A stretch of 64,000 bases of DNA from CAYFPX01 sp964501915. Its GTDB lineage: Bacteria > Myxococcota_A > UBA796 > CAJQPC01. The position numbers were made by a program, and so were the translations under genes. This document shows positions 34,926 through 44,526 of this stretch, one piece after another. The stretch's first letter is position 1. The number at the start of each line of letters is the position of its first letter. The stretch spans positions 1-64,000 of the forward strand of contig CAZCVP010000012.1 in the NCBI GenBank assembly GCA_964501915.1, read 5' to 3'. The notes beneath the pieces were generated by a model. That model searched no databases. It had not been told where the DNA came from and saw only the letters and a program-made list of their open reading frames with translations.

Positions 34926-36950
34926 GTGGCGGGCTGGATCCTGGTCTTCTGGCTCTTTCTGACGGCCGGGGCCCAGGAGGCTGCGGAGAGGCCGGACAGG
35001 GGCCCCGTGGGGCAGGAGCTGACCGCGCAGCAGCTCATCGACCACGACTTCGCCTTCTCGCTCCACAGGCTGGAGACCGGCTGGGTCCTGATGGACCAGG
35101 CGGGCGCCCAGTCCCTGGCCCCGGATGCCCTCGCCGGCATCGCGCTCATGGACGGGCTGTTCCTGCTCGTGCTCTCCGAGCCGGCTCCCGACGGCGACCT
35201 CAAGGGCTTCAACGCCAGCCTGGAGGCCCTGCTCACGCCCGGCGTCGACGTGATCCACCGGGCCCAGCGGACGACCTGGAACGACCACGAGGCGTTCTTC
35301 GTGGTCATCGACGGCGTCGACGGGGAGATCCCCTACCGGCACGTGGGCTACCAGCTCATCCGCGATGGGTGGTTCTACCAGGTCCTCGTGACCGGCCACC
35401 AGAGCACCGCCGGCTTCGACGAGCGGGCAGCGGCTGCCCTGGAGGCCTTCGCCTTCGAGCAGGGCTCGCCCCGTGGCCGGGTCCTCCAGCCGCGCGCCGA
35501 CGTCTCCACCCTCCAGTGGCGTGTCCAGGACGGGGTCTACGAGGACGCCGTGTTCGGCCTCCGCTGGGATCCGGGACCCGACGTCCGCTTCGCGGTCGGC
35601 GAGGAGCTGGCCTCCCTCGACGAGTCGGCCCGTGTGGGACTGATCCTGTCCGACCCGGTCCTCTACGTGGCGGTCACCCCCTCGGTCGTCGGAGAGCGGG
35701 GTGCGCCCGCGGTCGTGGGCTTCCTGTACGAGCAGTTCTGGATCGAGCACACGCTGCTGGAGGCGCTCCCGACGACCACGATGCTGGTGGGGGGGCAGGT
35801 CGTCGACTTCGTGGGCGGCACGATCGACTTCGGCGTCACGGGGCAGCTCTGGCACGGCGTCCTGTCGCACGGGGACCAGGTCGTCGAGATCCAGTTCTGG
35901 TTCACGGTGCTGGGCGATCCGGAGGCCGACATCGCCCGTGCGGCGCAGGTGCTGGAGCGTCTGGCGCTCCTCGGCCCGGATGAGCGGCGATCGCTGCAGG
36001 GGGAGCTGGCTTCGGAGGGCTGGACATCGGATGTGGGTCGGGCCTGGTCCTGGCAGGAGGGGAGGTGGGTCGACTACGAGCACGACCTGACCTGGTCGGC
36101 TCCCGACACGACCTGGTCGGTTCGCAGCGGCCCGGTGCTCGAGCCGGGCTATGGGCCGGGCACGCTGCTGGAGGTCACGGACCACGCGCGAGGACTGATG
36201 GGAACCGTGACCCTGCTCCATGGCGTGACCCGGGCCCGCGACGGGCTCGAGCATCGCCTGGTCGATCTCTTCGGGAGTCGCCCCGGCGGCCGCGTCAAGA
36301 AGGTGCGCTTCGCCGACACCAAGGGCTCCGGTGTTCGGGTCGTCGAGGAGGCCGGGGGCTTCGACTACCTCTGGAACATCGCCGTCGTGGAGTCCGCCGA
36401 TCGGTTCTACGCCGTCGAGACCTGGGCCCTGTCCACCGTCGGCGGTCCGGCGGCGGACTCCGCCCGGGCCTTCCAGCGGGCGCTGGGCTTCACCCTGCCC
36501 CAGACCGACGGGTCCTTCGGGCTCGATGGCTACACGAGCTACCGCCTCGGCTTCCGCCAGGTCACGCTGCCCGGCTTCCGGTGCCAGGACTCGACGCCGG
36601 AGAACCTGGCGGCCAAGGGGGTGATGGTGATGTGTGTCGGAGGGCCGGACGAGGTCGGCGCGATCATGGCGGTCCACGGCGTTCCGCCCGGGGCCGATCC
36701 GACGGCGCACATCGACCTCGTGCTGTTGCTGCTCGGCGGCCAGGCCCTGAGCCGCTTCGAGCGGACCTGGACGGAGGCGCCGGGCACCCTGGCGGGCCTG
36801 CCGGCCACCCACATCGTGATGGATCCCCCGGGTCCTCCGGTCGAGATGACCGTGGCCACGGCCGGCCAGGTCATCTACGTGGCGATGGCCTTCGGGCTGG
36901 GGCCGGCGCGGGCCGACCACTGGCGGCAGGGCCTCACCCTGCTGGAGTAG
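34926..36950 (+). CDS. Secreted protein with four PsbP/DUF1795-like tandem units
   Basis: Protein of 674 residues beginning at GTG 34926. MAGWILVFWLFLTAGAQ looks like a cleaved signal peptide. About four units of roughly 155 residues follow, each starting with a short aromatic strand and a Trp/Arg turn (HDFAFSLHRLETGWVL, DAVFGLRWDPGPDVRF, EHDLTWSAPDTTWSV, TSYRLGFRQVTLPGF). Each continues into LLLxV-type strands and a long helix before the next unit. This resembles the beta-alpha PsbP/DUF1795 fold, but the assignment is tentative. Two cysteines are close together in the last unit. No operon partner on this strand; divergent from the PP-loop gene. Confidence 0.6.
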   Translation: MAGWILVFWLFLTAGAQEAAERPDRGPVGQELTAQQLIDHDFAFSLHRLETGWVLMDQAGAQSLAPDALAGIALMDGLFLLVLSEPAPDGDLKGFNASLEALLTPGVDVIHRAQRTTWNDHEAFFVVIDGVDGEIPYRHVGYQLIRDGWFYQVLVTGHQSTAGFDERAAAALEAFAFEQGSPRGRVLQPRADVSTLQWRVQDGVYEDAVFGLRWDPGPDVRFAVGEELASLDESARVGLILSDPVLYVAVTPSVVGERGAPAVVGFLYEQFWIEHTLLEALPTTTMLVGGQVVDFVGGTIDFGVTGQLWHGVLSHGDQVVEIQFWFTVLGDPEADIARAAQVLERLALLGPDERRSLQGELASEGWTSDVGRAWSWQEGRWVDYEHDLTWSAPDTTWSVRSGPVLEPGYGPGTLLEVTDHARGLMGTVTLLHGVTRARDGLEHRLVDLFGSRPGGRVKKVRFADTKGSGVRVVEEAGGFDYLWNIAVVESADRFYAVETWALSTVGGPAADSARAFQRALGFTLPQTDGSFGLDGYTSYRLGFRQVTLPGFRCQDSTPENLAAKGVMVMCVGGPDEVGAIMAVHGVPPGADPTAHIDLVLLLLGGQALSRFERTWTEAPGTLAGLPATHIVMDPPGPPVEMTVATAGQVIYVAMAFGLGPARADHWRQGLTLLE

Positions 36951-36960
36951 CCCGGTTCGA

Positions 36961-39345
36961 TCAGACCTCGACGACGAGGTCCGAGGCGGTCAGCGCGGTC
37001 TTGAGGACCTTCACCTGGGGCAGGACCTCTTCGTGGGTGAGGGAGCGAGCCGGGTGGGTGAACTCGAGCTCCACCGTGACCCGCTTCGACCCCGAGGGCA
37101 CGCCTTCGCCGGCGTAGATGTCGCGGATGGCGGACCGGGACAGCCAGGCTAGTCCGGCCCCGGACACCAGGTCGAGCAGGTCGCGGGCCCAGAGACGATC
37201 CGGGGCGAGCACGTTGACGTGGTACTCCACCGACGGGAAGCGAGGCGGTGGCACGAAGGGGCGCTCCGTGGGGACGTGGTCCAGCAGCGCCTCCAGGTCC
37301 AGGTGGAAGGTGGAAGGTGCCTCCTGGAGGTCGGAGCGGGCGACGAGGGCCGGATGCAGCTCTCCCGCCACCCCGACGACGTCGCCGCCGTGGCACGCCA
37401 GCACGACACGACCCGGGTGGAAGCAGTGGGGCAGGCCCCACGGAGGGACGTCAGCGCCGCCGTCCAGCTCGGCCTCCACACCCAGGGTCGCCAGGGCCAG
37501 CAGCAGCGCGTCCCGGGCCTCGTAGAAGCGGGTGGCCCCCTCGGCTCGCCGTGCCCCGGCGATGGCCCCCGCGGCGTGGGCCCGCTCGACGAGGTCGTCC
37601 CCCCGGCGGAAGAAGACCCGTGCGACCTCAAAGATGCGGACTTCGTCCAGCTTCTTGCGGTTGAGCACGATCGCCTTCACGAGGTCGGGGAGGGCGGTGG
37701 AGCGGAAGTGAACCAGGTTCGTTGCGATCGGGTTGTCCAGGCTCACGACCCGGTCTGCGGGGAGCCCGTAGAGCTCCAGGTCCTCGTCACCCAGCCAGGC
37801 TCCGAGGGAGACCTCGTCGAAGCCGGCGCCGACGAGGGCGCGGCGGATGGCGAAGCCCTTGGTGAACAGGGGGTTGGGCCGCGGCGGCGTCAGGGGGGCC
37901 ACCGGCGGGGCGCTCACCACCCGCTCGTAGCCCTCCAGGCGGCCGACCTCTTCGTTGACGTCGTCGTGGATCGCCAGGTCCGGCCGGTGCTCCGGCAGCT
38001 CCAGGAGCCACTCGTCCCCGTTGGGCGTCACCCCGATGCCCAGGCGCATGAAGCGCTGGTGGAGCGTCTCCGGGTCCACGACCAGCGCCAGGCGGCGGGC
38101 GGCGTGGGTCGGAGAGAAGCGCAGGGTTCGAACCGGCGGAGGATGGACCAGGGCGTCTGCGACCCGGCCCACCCGGACCTCGGCTCCCCCGACCTGCTCC
38201 AGGATGCGGGCCAGGCGGGCCATGGCCGGCAGGACGTTGCAGGTCGGCTGGCCCTTCTCGAACCGCAGCGAGGCCTCGGTGCGCAGCGCCAGCCGGCGCG
38301 AGCAGCGCCGGACGCAGGCCATGTCGAAGGTGGCGGACTCGATCAAGAGGTCCCGCGTGTCGGTGCGGATCTCGGAGTCGGCATCACCCATCACACCAGC
38401 GAGGGCGATGGGTGCGTCCCCGTCGGTGACGAGGAGGCACTCGTCGGTGAGGCTCCTCTCGATGCCGTCGAGGGTGGTGATGGTCTCGCCCGGGCGCGCC
38501 AAGCGCAGACCGATCACGCCGGTGGAGAGGCTGTGGCGGTCGAAGGTGTGGAGGGGCTGGCCGAGCTCCAGCATGGCGAGGTTGGCCGCATCGACGACGT
38601 TGTTGATCGGTCGCATGCCGAGCTTGCGGACGGCGTTCTGGAGCCACTGGGGAGAGGGTCCGACCCGGACGCCCGACAGCTCCAGCGCGGCGTAGCGGTG
38701 GACCCGCTCGGTGGCCTGGATGTCGATCCGCAGCTCGTCGGGAGGCACCGGGTCCCAGTCGGCGGACACGGAGTCCGGCAGGCGCAGCTCGGTGTCGAAG
38801 ATCGCCGACAGGTCCCGGGCCATGCCGACGAGGGAGAACAGGTCGGGCCGGTTGGGCTCGAGGTCGAAGACCAAGACCGCGTCGTCGAGCTCCAGCACCT
38901 CGAAGACGTCCGCGTCGGGCGGGACCTCCGGGGCGAAGGCGAAGGGGCGCGTGGCGTCGTCGCCGATGCCGAGGGTGGCCTCCGAGAGCACCATGCCCTG
39001 GCTGTCGAAGGGTCCCATGGGCCGGGCGTCGACCGGGTCCCCGCCGGGCGTGTGTCCGCCGGCCGGCACCACGGCGTAGCGGCCGCCGGCCTCGAAGTCG
39101 TGTCGGACCTGGACGGCCAGGAGCAGCTCGCTCTCACCGGCCACCACCCGCCACTGCTGGACCCCCTCCTGCTCGGCCACCAGCTCTTCGAAGACACCGA
39201 CCCGGACGTCGGCCACGGCGGACCGGGCGGGGAAGCGGATCACGTGCTCGACTTCGGCGATGCGGCCGTTCATGAGTTCGGCGAGGTCCTGTGCCGAGAC
39301 AGGCACGTCGACGAGCTTGCGCACCAGGGACAGGGGGACGTTCAT
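36961..39345 (-). CDS. pheT: Phenylalanine-tRNA ligase beta subunit
   Basis: Protein of 794 residues, the usual bacterial length. The N-terminal region contains the EMAP-like tRNA-binding part (GVFEELVAEQEGVQQWRVV) and DLEPNRPDLFSLVGMARDL. The B3/4 region, B5 (GRVADALVHPP onward), a catalytic-like core (NPLFTKGFAIRRALVGAGFDEV, SLDNPIATNLVHFRSTALPDL) and the C-terminal FDX-ACB domain (PRFPSVEYHVNVLAPDRLWARDLLDLV) are all present. With PheS it charges tRNA-Phe in an (alpha-beta)2 complex. No pheS is adjacent: upstream is an SRPBCC gene, downstream a convergent gene. Confidence 0.95.
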   Translation of the reverse strand: MNVPLSLVRKLVDVPVSAQDLAELMNGRIAEVEHVIRFPARSAVADVRVGVFEELVAEQEGVQQWRVVAGESELLLAVQVRHDFEAGGRYAVVPAGGHTPGGDPVDARPMGPFDSQGMVLSEATLGIGDDATRPFAFAPEVPPDADVFEVLELDDAVLVFDLEPNRPDLFSLVGMARDLSAIFDTELRLPDSVSADWDPVPPDELRIDIQATERVHRYAALELSGVRVGPSPQWLQNAVRKLGMRPINNVVDAANLAMLELGQPLHTFDRHSLSTGVIGLRLARPGETITTLDGIERSLTDECLLVTDGDAPIALAGVMGDADSEIRTDTRDLLIESATFDMACVRRCSRRLALRTEASLRFEKGQPTCNVLPAMARLARILEQVGGAEVRVGRVADALVHPPPVRTLRFSPTHAARRLALVVDPETLHQRFMRLGIGVTPNGDEWLLELPEHRPDLAIHDDVNEEVGRLEGYERVVSAPPVAPLTPPRPNPLFTKGFAIRRALVGAGFDEVSLGAWLGDEDLELYGLPADRVVSLDNPIATNLVHFRSTALPDLVKAIVLNRKKLDEVRIFEVARVFFRRGDDLVERAHAAGAIAGARRAEGATRFYEARDALLLALATLGVEAELDGGADVPPWGLPHCFHPGRVVLACHGGDVVGVAGELHPALVARSDLQEAPSTFHLDLEALLDHVPTERPFVPPPRFPSVEYHVNVLAPDRLWARDLLDLVSGAGLAWLSRSAIRDIYAGEGVPSGSKRVTVELEFTHPARSLTHEEVLPQVKVLKTALTASDLVVEV

Positions 39346-39380
39346 CTGGACTCCCGAGCGGTCTCGCAGCTAACCGTGCT

Positions 39381-39899
39381 CTAGCGCTCGCGCTCCACGA
39401 GCACCCGGAGCATGGACACGGCGGTCGCTCGCTCGTCGGTCGGCAGCCGCTTCGCAGCGCGGTGGTGCCGATGGATGAAGAGGCGCTCGGTCATCCGGGC
39501 CGTCAGCGGGCCTGGGAACCTCTCCGACGGGGTGAAGGTCACGGCGTCGATGTAGCGGACCGCGTCCTGGCCGACCTCGAAGAGGTGCTCGTGGTGCCAC
39601 TCGGAGAACAGGGCGTTCGTGGAGGAGTCGACGTAGCGCCGCATCGGCTCGACCAGCTCCACGTGCAGCGGCCAGCGGGGGCCGGGGAGGCGCCCGCCGA
39701 AGCGCAGGCGGCTGCCGATCGTCCCAGGGGTGCCCTCCCCCCGCAGCAGGCGTCTCGCGGCGTCGAGGTCGGGAGCGTCCAGGGACATCCAGGGGCGGAA
39801 CTCGTCGGCCAGGGACTCGGGGTCCGTCTTGAGCGCCCAGACCTGCTCGAGGGGGGCGCGAAAGCGCGTCCAGCAGCGGAGGTGGTAGCCGCGGGCCAT
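39381..39899 (-). CDS. SRPBCC-family ligand-binding protein
   Basis: Protein of 172 residues starting with ATG at 39899. MARGYHLRCWTRFRAPLEQVWALKTDPESLADEFRPW is the typical first strand and helix of the START/SRPBCC fold. It continues with LRFGGRLPGPRWPLHVELVEPMRRYVDSS, a HHEHLFEVGQDAVRYIDAVTFTP strand pair and a long C-terminal helix. Members bind hydrophobic ligands or act as cyclases; nothing here identifies a ligand. It ends 35 bases before the pheT start. Confidence 0.75.
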   Translation of the reverse strand: MARGYHLRCWTRFRAPLEQVWALKTDPESLADEFRPWMSLDAPDLDAARRLLRGEGTPGTIGSRLRFGGRLPGPRWPLHVELVEPMRRYVDSSTNALFSEWHHEHLFEVGQDAVRYIDAVTFTPSERFPGPLTARMTERLFIHRHHRAAKRLPTDERATAVSMLRVLVERER

Positions 39900-39913
39900 C
39901 GCCGCGGACCCTA

Positions 39914-41293
39914 TCACCGGCCTGCGACCCGGTACAGGCGCACCCAGGCCTCCCCCGCGGTCCAGGAGCGGACCTCCTCCAGCTCCAGCTCCTGCAGCCG
40001 CCCGAGGGGCTCGCCAGCGCTGGCGTGGAGGACATGGCCCGAGACCTCCGCCGGGTCCGTGCCATAGGCATAGAGCCGCAGGTCGTCCCTCGGCGCCTGG
40101 ATCACGCCGGCGTAGGGGCGGGTGAGCTGCGTCCAGGCATAGGAGCCCACCCAGGTCCCTGGAGGCACGTCGGGGACGGCCAGCTTCAGCGCTCGGCTGA
40201 CGTCCACCCCGTGGTGGGAGGCCTCCGGACCGTGGGGCGAGATCTCCCGACCCGACCAGAGGGAGGCCAGCGCCAGGGGCACGCCGGCCATGGGAGCCGC
40301 TGCGACCGCGAGCCCGTGGGTGCTCGTCAGGGCGGGCAACAGGTAGCGCACGTGGGTGTGGCGGTCGGCCCGCTCCATGCCGCCGAGGAAGTTGAGCGAT
40401 CCGAAGAAGCCGACCTGAGCGACCGCGTGGGCGGCGACGATCCAGGTGGCACGGCGTCGCAGCCGCGCCCCCCGTACCAGCATCCAGCCCAGGATCGGCC
40501 ACACCAGCCAGCGTCCCTGGTCCGCCAGGACGATCCAGGCCACAGTGCCGACGTCGGCGAGCCAGCTCCCGGCGGAGCCGGGGAGCCGCTCCGCGCCGGC
40601 CAGGAACCACCCGGTCTCGAGCCAGTGGATGCCGCCCCAGGCCGCCAGCACCGCGGGGGGGACGAGGAAGATCGGCGAGCGTCGACGGTCGAGCCACACG
40701 GCCGCCAGGGCCGGTACCGCCAGCAACACGCCCGGCTCCTTGCATGCCGTGGCCAGGCCGGCACTGACTGCGAAGAGCCCATCGCGCCGATCCAGCAGGG
40801 CGACGAGCGCCCAGGTGGACAAGGCGAGCAGGGGCAGGTCCGTGTCGGCGCGCTGGAGCTGTGTGGCGACCGGAGGAAGCAGCAACAGTGCTGTTGCGCA
40901 CCAGGAGGCGGACCAGCCACCCAGCCGTCGCAGCAGACCGGCGAGGCCGAGACCCGCCAGGATCGCCCAGGGTAGGGCGGCCAGGTGAACGGCCTGATGG
41001 ACGGGGAGCCAGTCGCGGGTGAGGGCGATGCAGCCGCCCAGCCAGTGGTACCAGAGAGGCGGGTGGGCGTAGTCCGGGAGCCCGCCCACCCACTGCGGCG
41101 GCAGCGCTGCCGCGGGTCGCGCCGCGTCGGGCAGGGTGTCGGCCAGGACCCAGGCCGGGCCTCCCTCGGCGACCCGGAGGCCCTTGGGCACCCACCAGAA
41201 GAGGGAGTCCTCGACGAGGGGCGCGTCCCAGGCGAGCAGGACCAGGACGGCCGCAGCCGCTGCGGCGAGCAGGGCAGGGAGGAGCCGGCGCAC
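39914..41293 (-). CDS. Multi-pass membrane glycosyltransferase, GT39/ArnT-like
   Basis: Protein of 459 residues if it starts at GTG 41293 (MRRLLPALLAAAAAAVLVLLAWD). Longer frames reach into the divergent gene. About ten hydrophobic segments are visible. The first lumenal loop carries acidic and aromatic residues (DSLFWWVPKGLRV, LPDYAHPPLWYHWLGG), where family enzymes have a catalytic Asp and the HPP-type motif. RADTDLPLLALSTWALVALLDRRDG and LATACKEPGVLLAVPAL are typical of the family. It would transfer a sugar from a polyprenyl carrier onto protein or lipid at the periplasmic face. Donor and acceptor are unknown. Confidence 0.75.
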   Translation of the reverse strand: MRRLLPALLAAAAAAVLVLLAWDAPLVEDSLFWWVPKGLRVAEGGPAWVLADTLPDAARPAAALPPQWVGGLPDYAHPPLWYHWLGGCIALTRDWLPVHQAVHLAALPWAILAGLGLAGLLRRLGGWSASWCATALLLLPPVATQLQRADTDLPLLALSTWALVALLDRRDGLFAVSAGLATACKEPGVLLAVPALAAVWLDRRRSPIFLVPPAVLAAWGGIHWLETGWFLAGAERLPGSAGSWLADVGTVAWIVLADQGRWLVWPILGWMLVRGARLRRRATWIVAAHAVAQVGFFGSLNFLGGMERADRHTHVRYLLPALTSTHGLAVAAAPMAGVPLALASLWSGREISPHGPEASHHGVDVSRALKLAVPDVPPGTWVGSYAWTQLTRPYAGVIQAPRDDLRLYAYGTDPAEVSGHVLHASAGEPLGRLQELELEEVRSWTAGEAWVRLYRVAGR

Positions 41294-41366
41294 CCGCGGA
41301 CCGTACCAAGTTCCCCGGTTGCCCCGGGCGGTCCCAGCGAGGTATTGGCCGGTCCCGGAGGACGAC

Positions 41367-41876
41367 ATGGCCAACCCGCCCATCTCCCGAGAGGATGTCC
41401 ACGAGCTCGCCGAGGCCTGTTCCGACATGGGGGCCGACTTCCAGCGAGTGGCCACTCGCCTGCTGAAGGGCCAGCGCCGCCTGACGAAGTTCTTCGAGAA
41501 GAACGTCGGCCAGCTCGGCGGTCAGTCGGGCGAGGTGGCGCTCTACATGTTCGCCGTCATCCTCCGCATCTTCGAGGCCTATGGCGGGCGCGTGCGCAAG
41601 GTGGCCGGCCGCCAGATCGACGAAGCCTCGGATCGCGTCAACGGCGTGGTCGCGTTGCTCCAGCCCTTCGACGAGGCCTTCGCGGAGCGAGTGCGCACGG
41701 TCGAGTGGAGGGCGCAGCCCCACGTCCTGGACGAGGCCCTGTGGGCGCTCTTCGAGCGGGAGGACAAGATCGAGGGTGAGGTCGACGTGGAGCCCGAGCA
41801 AGGGGCCCTGCTGTTCCTGCTGATCTGGGTCGCGACGGAGGCCGTCGATGCCTGCTGGACCTCGCCGGACGCCTGA
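41367..41876 (+). CDS. Small helical protein of unknown function
   Basis: Protein of 169 residues with ATG at 41367 and a strong ribosome binding site, GGAGG, five bases before it. It is nearly all alpha-helical (EDVHELAEACSDMGADFQRVATRLLKGQRRLTKFFEKNVGQL cut into charged heptads), ending with EQGALLFLLIWVATEAVDACW. No signal peptide. No family is recognised. It faces away from the glycosyltransferase gene and converges on the aspartic-protease-like gene. Confidence 0.6.
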   Translation: MANPPISREDVHELAEACSDMGADFQRVATRLLKGQRRLTKFFEKNVGQLGGQSGEVALYMFAVILRIFEAYGGRVRKVAGRQIDEASDRVNGVVALLQPFDEAFAERVRTVEWRAQPHVLDEALWALFEREDKIEGEVDVEPEQGALLFLLIWVATEAVDACWTSPDA

Positions 41877-41898
41877 TCCGGGGCCGTCTGCGAACGGC

Positions 41899-43047
41899 TC
41901 ACCAGTGAGCGTTCTCCAGGGTCACGCGGTAGGTCTCGCAGCGCGTGCCGCGGGGCAGCGAGACCCGCGTCCGGCGCCGGTCGCCCGAGTGGACCTCGGA
42001 CAGGGTCGCAGTGAAGCGATCGTCGGCGCAGCCGATGCCCACCTCGGCCCGCGTCACGTCCCGCGGAGCGCGGTTGGCGGCTTCGACCTCCACCTCGACC
42101 CGCCCATCGGGCCAGGCCGTCGCGGTCGCTTCGATGTCGAGCCAGGGACCGATGTCCAGGTGCCGGTCGCTGCCGGTCTCGCGCGGCCTCAGCACCATCT
42201 CCTGGCGGTCGTGGTCCAGGGTCACGGTGTACTGGCCCGAGACGTTCAAGCCCAGCAGACCGGCGACCCCCGTCTCCGCCGACGAGCAGGCCTCGCAGAT
42301 CGCGATGGTGACCCCTCCGACCGGGAAGCCGCCGAGCCAGGCCTTGTCGAGCAGCACGAGGCGGGCCTGGCGCTCGCCGTTGGCAGTGTGGAGGGTGACC
42401 TCGGGGGCGTCCGGGGGCACGTCCACGCCGAGGGCGTCCAGCGTGGCCTCGTCGAGGGTGGTGAAGGTGGCGCCGGTGTCGAACAGCATCCACGTCTCGA
42501 CCAGATCGCCGTGCCGGGTCTCGAAGGTCACCGGGATGCGCAGGGTCCGGCCCTCGCCTTCGTAGGGGAGGGCGACCTCGTCCTCCTGGAGGGCCTCTTC
42601 GGGGCCGCGAGGCGGAGCCACGACCTCGGGGTCGGCCTGGATGGGCTCGGCCGGGAGTCGGGCGATCTCCGGCTCCGGGCCCAGCCAGGTGGCGACGGTC
42701 GCTCCCCAGGTCGCCGCGGTCTCGGCGGTCTCGGGTCCGTGGACCGACGCGGCGACACCCATGCCGGTCGAGAGCGCCTCGGCGCGCTCGCCGGGGAAGT
42801 AGGCGGGAAGCCCGAGCAGGACCACCAGCGGCCAGACCCAGAGGCCGAAGGCGAGTCCCCGGGGCCGGTTGTGGAAGAGGCTGGCGAGGCCGAGGCAGGG
42901 CAGCAGCACCACGCCCATCGGGGCCAGCAGCAGCGCGACTGGGCTGGCGTGCCGGAGCAGGCCGAGCCCGAAGAGCGACGACATCGCCACGGCCAGGGGC
43001 ACGATGCCCGTGGTGATCACCAGCAGCAGTCCGACCTTCCGGATCAC
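41899..43047 (-). CDS. Membrane-anchored retropepsin-like aspartic protease
   Basis: Protein of 382 residues. Three hydrophobic helices in the first 85 residues anchor it in the inner membrane, followed by a linker. Residues 160-300 form a single retropepsin-type lobe: WMLFDTGATFTTLD with catalytic D190 in DTGA, then GLLGLNVSGQYTVTLDHDRQEMVL, the conserved GLLG strand. Such proteases work as dimers in the periplasm. A pair of Cys (CEAC) and a C-terminal beta domain of about 70 residues complete it. Natural substrate unknown. Confidence 0.78.
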   Translation of the reverse strand: MIRKVGLLLVITTGIVPLAVAMSSLFGLGLLRHASPVALLLAPMGVVLLPCLGLASLFHNRPRGLAFGLWVWPLVVLLGLPAYFPGERAEALSTGMGVAASVHGPETAETAATWGATVATWLGPEPEIARLPAEPIQADPEVVAPPRGPEEALQEDEVALPYEGEGRTLRIPVTFETRHGDLVETWMLFDTGATFTTLDEATLDALGVDVPPDAPEVTLHTANGERQARLVLLDKAWLGGFPVGGVTIAICEACSSAETGVAGLLGLNVSGQYTVTLDHDRQEMVLRPRETGSDRHLDIGPWLDIEATATAWPDGRVEVEVEAANRAPRDVTRAEVGIGCADDRFTATLSEVHSGDRRRTRVSLPRGTRCETYRVTLENAHW

Positions 43048-43086
43048 GGGATCGCCTGGGTTAGGTGGCTGCGAGGAGCGTGAGAC

Positions 43087-43668
43087 ATGTCTGAGGTTCG
43101 GGCCACCTGGTTCTGTATCGACATCGAGTGCTCCGGCACGGTGCCGGCGCTGTTCGACATGATCTCACTCGGCGCCGTGGTGGTCCATGACGCACCCTCG
43201 GGTGAGCTCACCCTCGGTGACACCTTCTACATGGAGTTGCGTCCCGAAGGGCCGAAGGTCGATCCGCGGGCCATGGCGGTGAACGGGCTGGACCTCGAGG
43301 TCCTCCGGCGGGAGGGGCTGGGGCGCCGGGAAGGCCTCGAGCGCCTCACGGCCTGGGTGGAGGAGCAGCGGACTCCCGGCAGCGAAGCGGTGTTCGTGGG
43401 GCACAACGCGCCCTTCGACTGGAGTTTTGTGGCCTGGTGCTATGCCGCCGAGGAGATGAAGAACCCCTTCGGCTACAAGGCGCTGGACACCAAGGCGCTG
43501 AGCGCGGGCGTGCTGAACCTGCACTGGCTGGACTCCAACAAGGAGATCCTCGCCGAGCGGCTGGGCCTCGTGGCCGAGGACATGGGGCTCAAGCACCGCG
43601 CGGACTACGACGCGCAGTACCAGGCGCTGATCCTCAAGGGTCTGCTGGAGCTCCAGCGGGGTGGGTGA
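43087..43668 (+). CDS. DEDDh 3'-5' exonuclease
   Basis: Protein of 193 residues with the exonuclease fold of the RNase T / DNA polymerase III epsilon superfamily. Exo I is FCIDIECSG (D12, E14), Exo II is FVGHNAPFDWSF (Asp of the middle motif) and Exo III is HRADYDAQ (His and Asp). It needs two metal ions and degrades DNA or RNA from the 3' end. It is too short for a full oligoribonuclease call, and the FCIDIECSGTVPALFDMISLG opening resembles unassigned DEDDh members. Standing alone, its pathway cannot be inferred. Confidence 0.85.
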   Translation: MSEVRATWFCIDIECSGTVPALFDMISLGAVVVHDAPSGELTLGDTFYMELRPEGPKVDPRAMAVNGLDLEVLRREGLGRREGLERLTAWVEEQRTPGSEAVFVGHNAPFDWSFVAWCYAAEEMKNPFGYKALDTKALSAGVLNLHWLDSNKEILAERLGLVAEDMGLKHRADYDAQYQALILKGLLELQRGG

Positions 43669-43686
43669 ACGCCCCGGGGCCGCTCG

Positions 43687-44460
43687 CTACTTGACCTCGA
43701 ACGCGTAGGCCACCCGCATCTCCTTGGGCAGCTTGTCGAGGGCGTCGGCTTCGCGGGCGTCGAGGATGCCCTGGGAGTGGAAGGCGTAGATGCCGGGCTC
43801 CAGCTCACCAGCGGCCACGACGAGGTAGTTGTCGGGCGCGTCCATCGACTTGACGTTGTACTCGAGGTCGGAGTCGGTCACCCAGAGGTTGACCTTGACC
43901 TGGATCTCGCCGAGCGGGCCGGTGACGGTGGCCTCCTCCTCGAACTTGAGCCGGCTGAGGTGGATGTCCATCCTCGACAGCTCCTGCTCGCGCAGGGTGG
44001 TCTGGAAGACGAAGCGATGGGCCTGGCCGCGGCGCGGGAGGGTGGCCTGCTTGGGGATGTCCTCGATGCCGTGGAAGGTGGTCATCTCGGTCGCCATCAC
44101 GTCGACCGCCATCTCCTGGGCCTTGACGTAGGTCTTGTCACCGATGCCGTGGAAGCCGGCCTCGGTGGGGATCGGGAACAGGGTCAGGGTGGTGGTGGCG
44201 CCCTCCTGCTCGGCGCCGACCTCGACCACGCTGGCGTCCTTGATGTAGCCGTCGGCGCCGGCGCTGAGGCGCACCGTGCCGGGCTCCACCTCGATGGTGG
44301 CGTGTCCCTGACCGTCCACGCTGATGCGCTCGGTCACACCTTCCTGCACGATCGTGGCGCCCTCGACCGGGCTGGACCAGACGTCGACGACCTCGATGTC
44401 CAGGGTGGGGCCGCCGCCGCATGCGGCCAGCCAGGTGGTCCAGAGAGCCGTGGTGAGCAT
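43687..44460 (-). CDS. Lipoprotein with carboxypeptidase-regulatory-like domain
   Basis: Protein of 257 residues from the ATG at 44460; the longer frame to 44517 lacks a signal. MLTTALWTTWLAACGGG gives lipidated C14. Residues 18-90 are a transthyretin-like carboxypeptidase-regulatory fold (IEVVDVWSSPVEGATIVQEG...ATIEVEPGTVRLSAGADGY). The second half (about 100-257) is a beta-rich domain with no recognised family. Acidic and Lys-rich composition is balanced. Likely periplasm-facing, with unknown function. Confidence 0.65.
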   Translation of the reverse strand: MLTTALWTTWLAACGGGPTLDIEVVDVWSSPVEGATIVQEGVTERISVDGQGHATIEVEPGTVRLSAGADGYIKDASVVEVGAEQEGATTTLTLFPIPTEAGFHGIGDKTYVKAQEMAVDVMATEMTTFHGIEDIPKQATLPRRGQAHRFVFQTTLREQELSRMDIHLSRLKFEEEATVTGPLGEIQVKVNLWVTDSDLEYNVKSMDAPDNYLVVAAGELEPGIYAFHSQGILDAREADALDKLPKEMRVAYAFEVK

Positions 44461-44526
44461 GTGAATCTCCCGATTGGGTGGTGAGTCTGTCCTAAGCGGT
44501 CCGCTCGCGGGAAGCACCCGCCCCGA

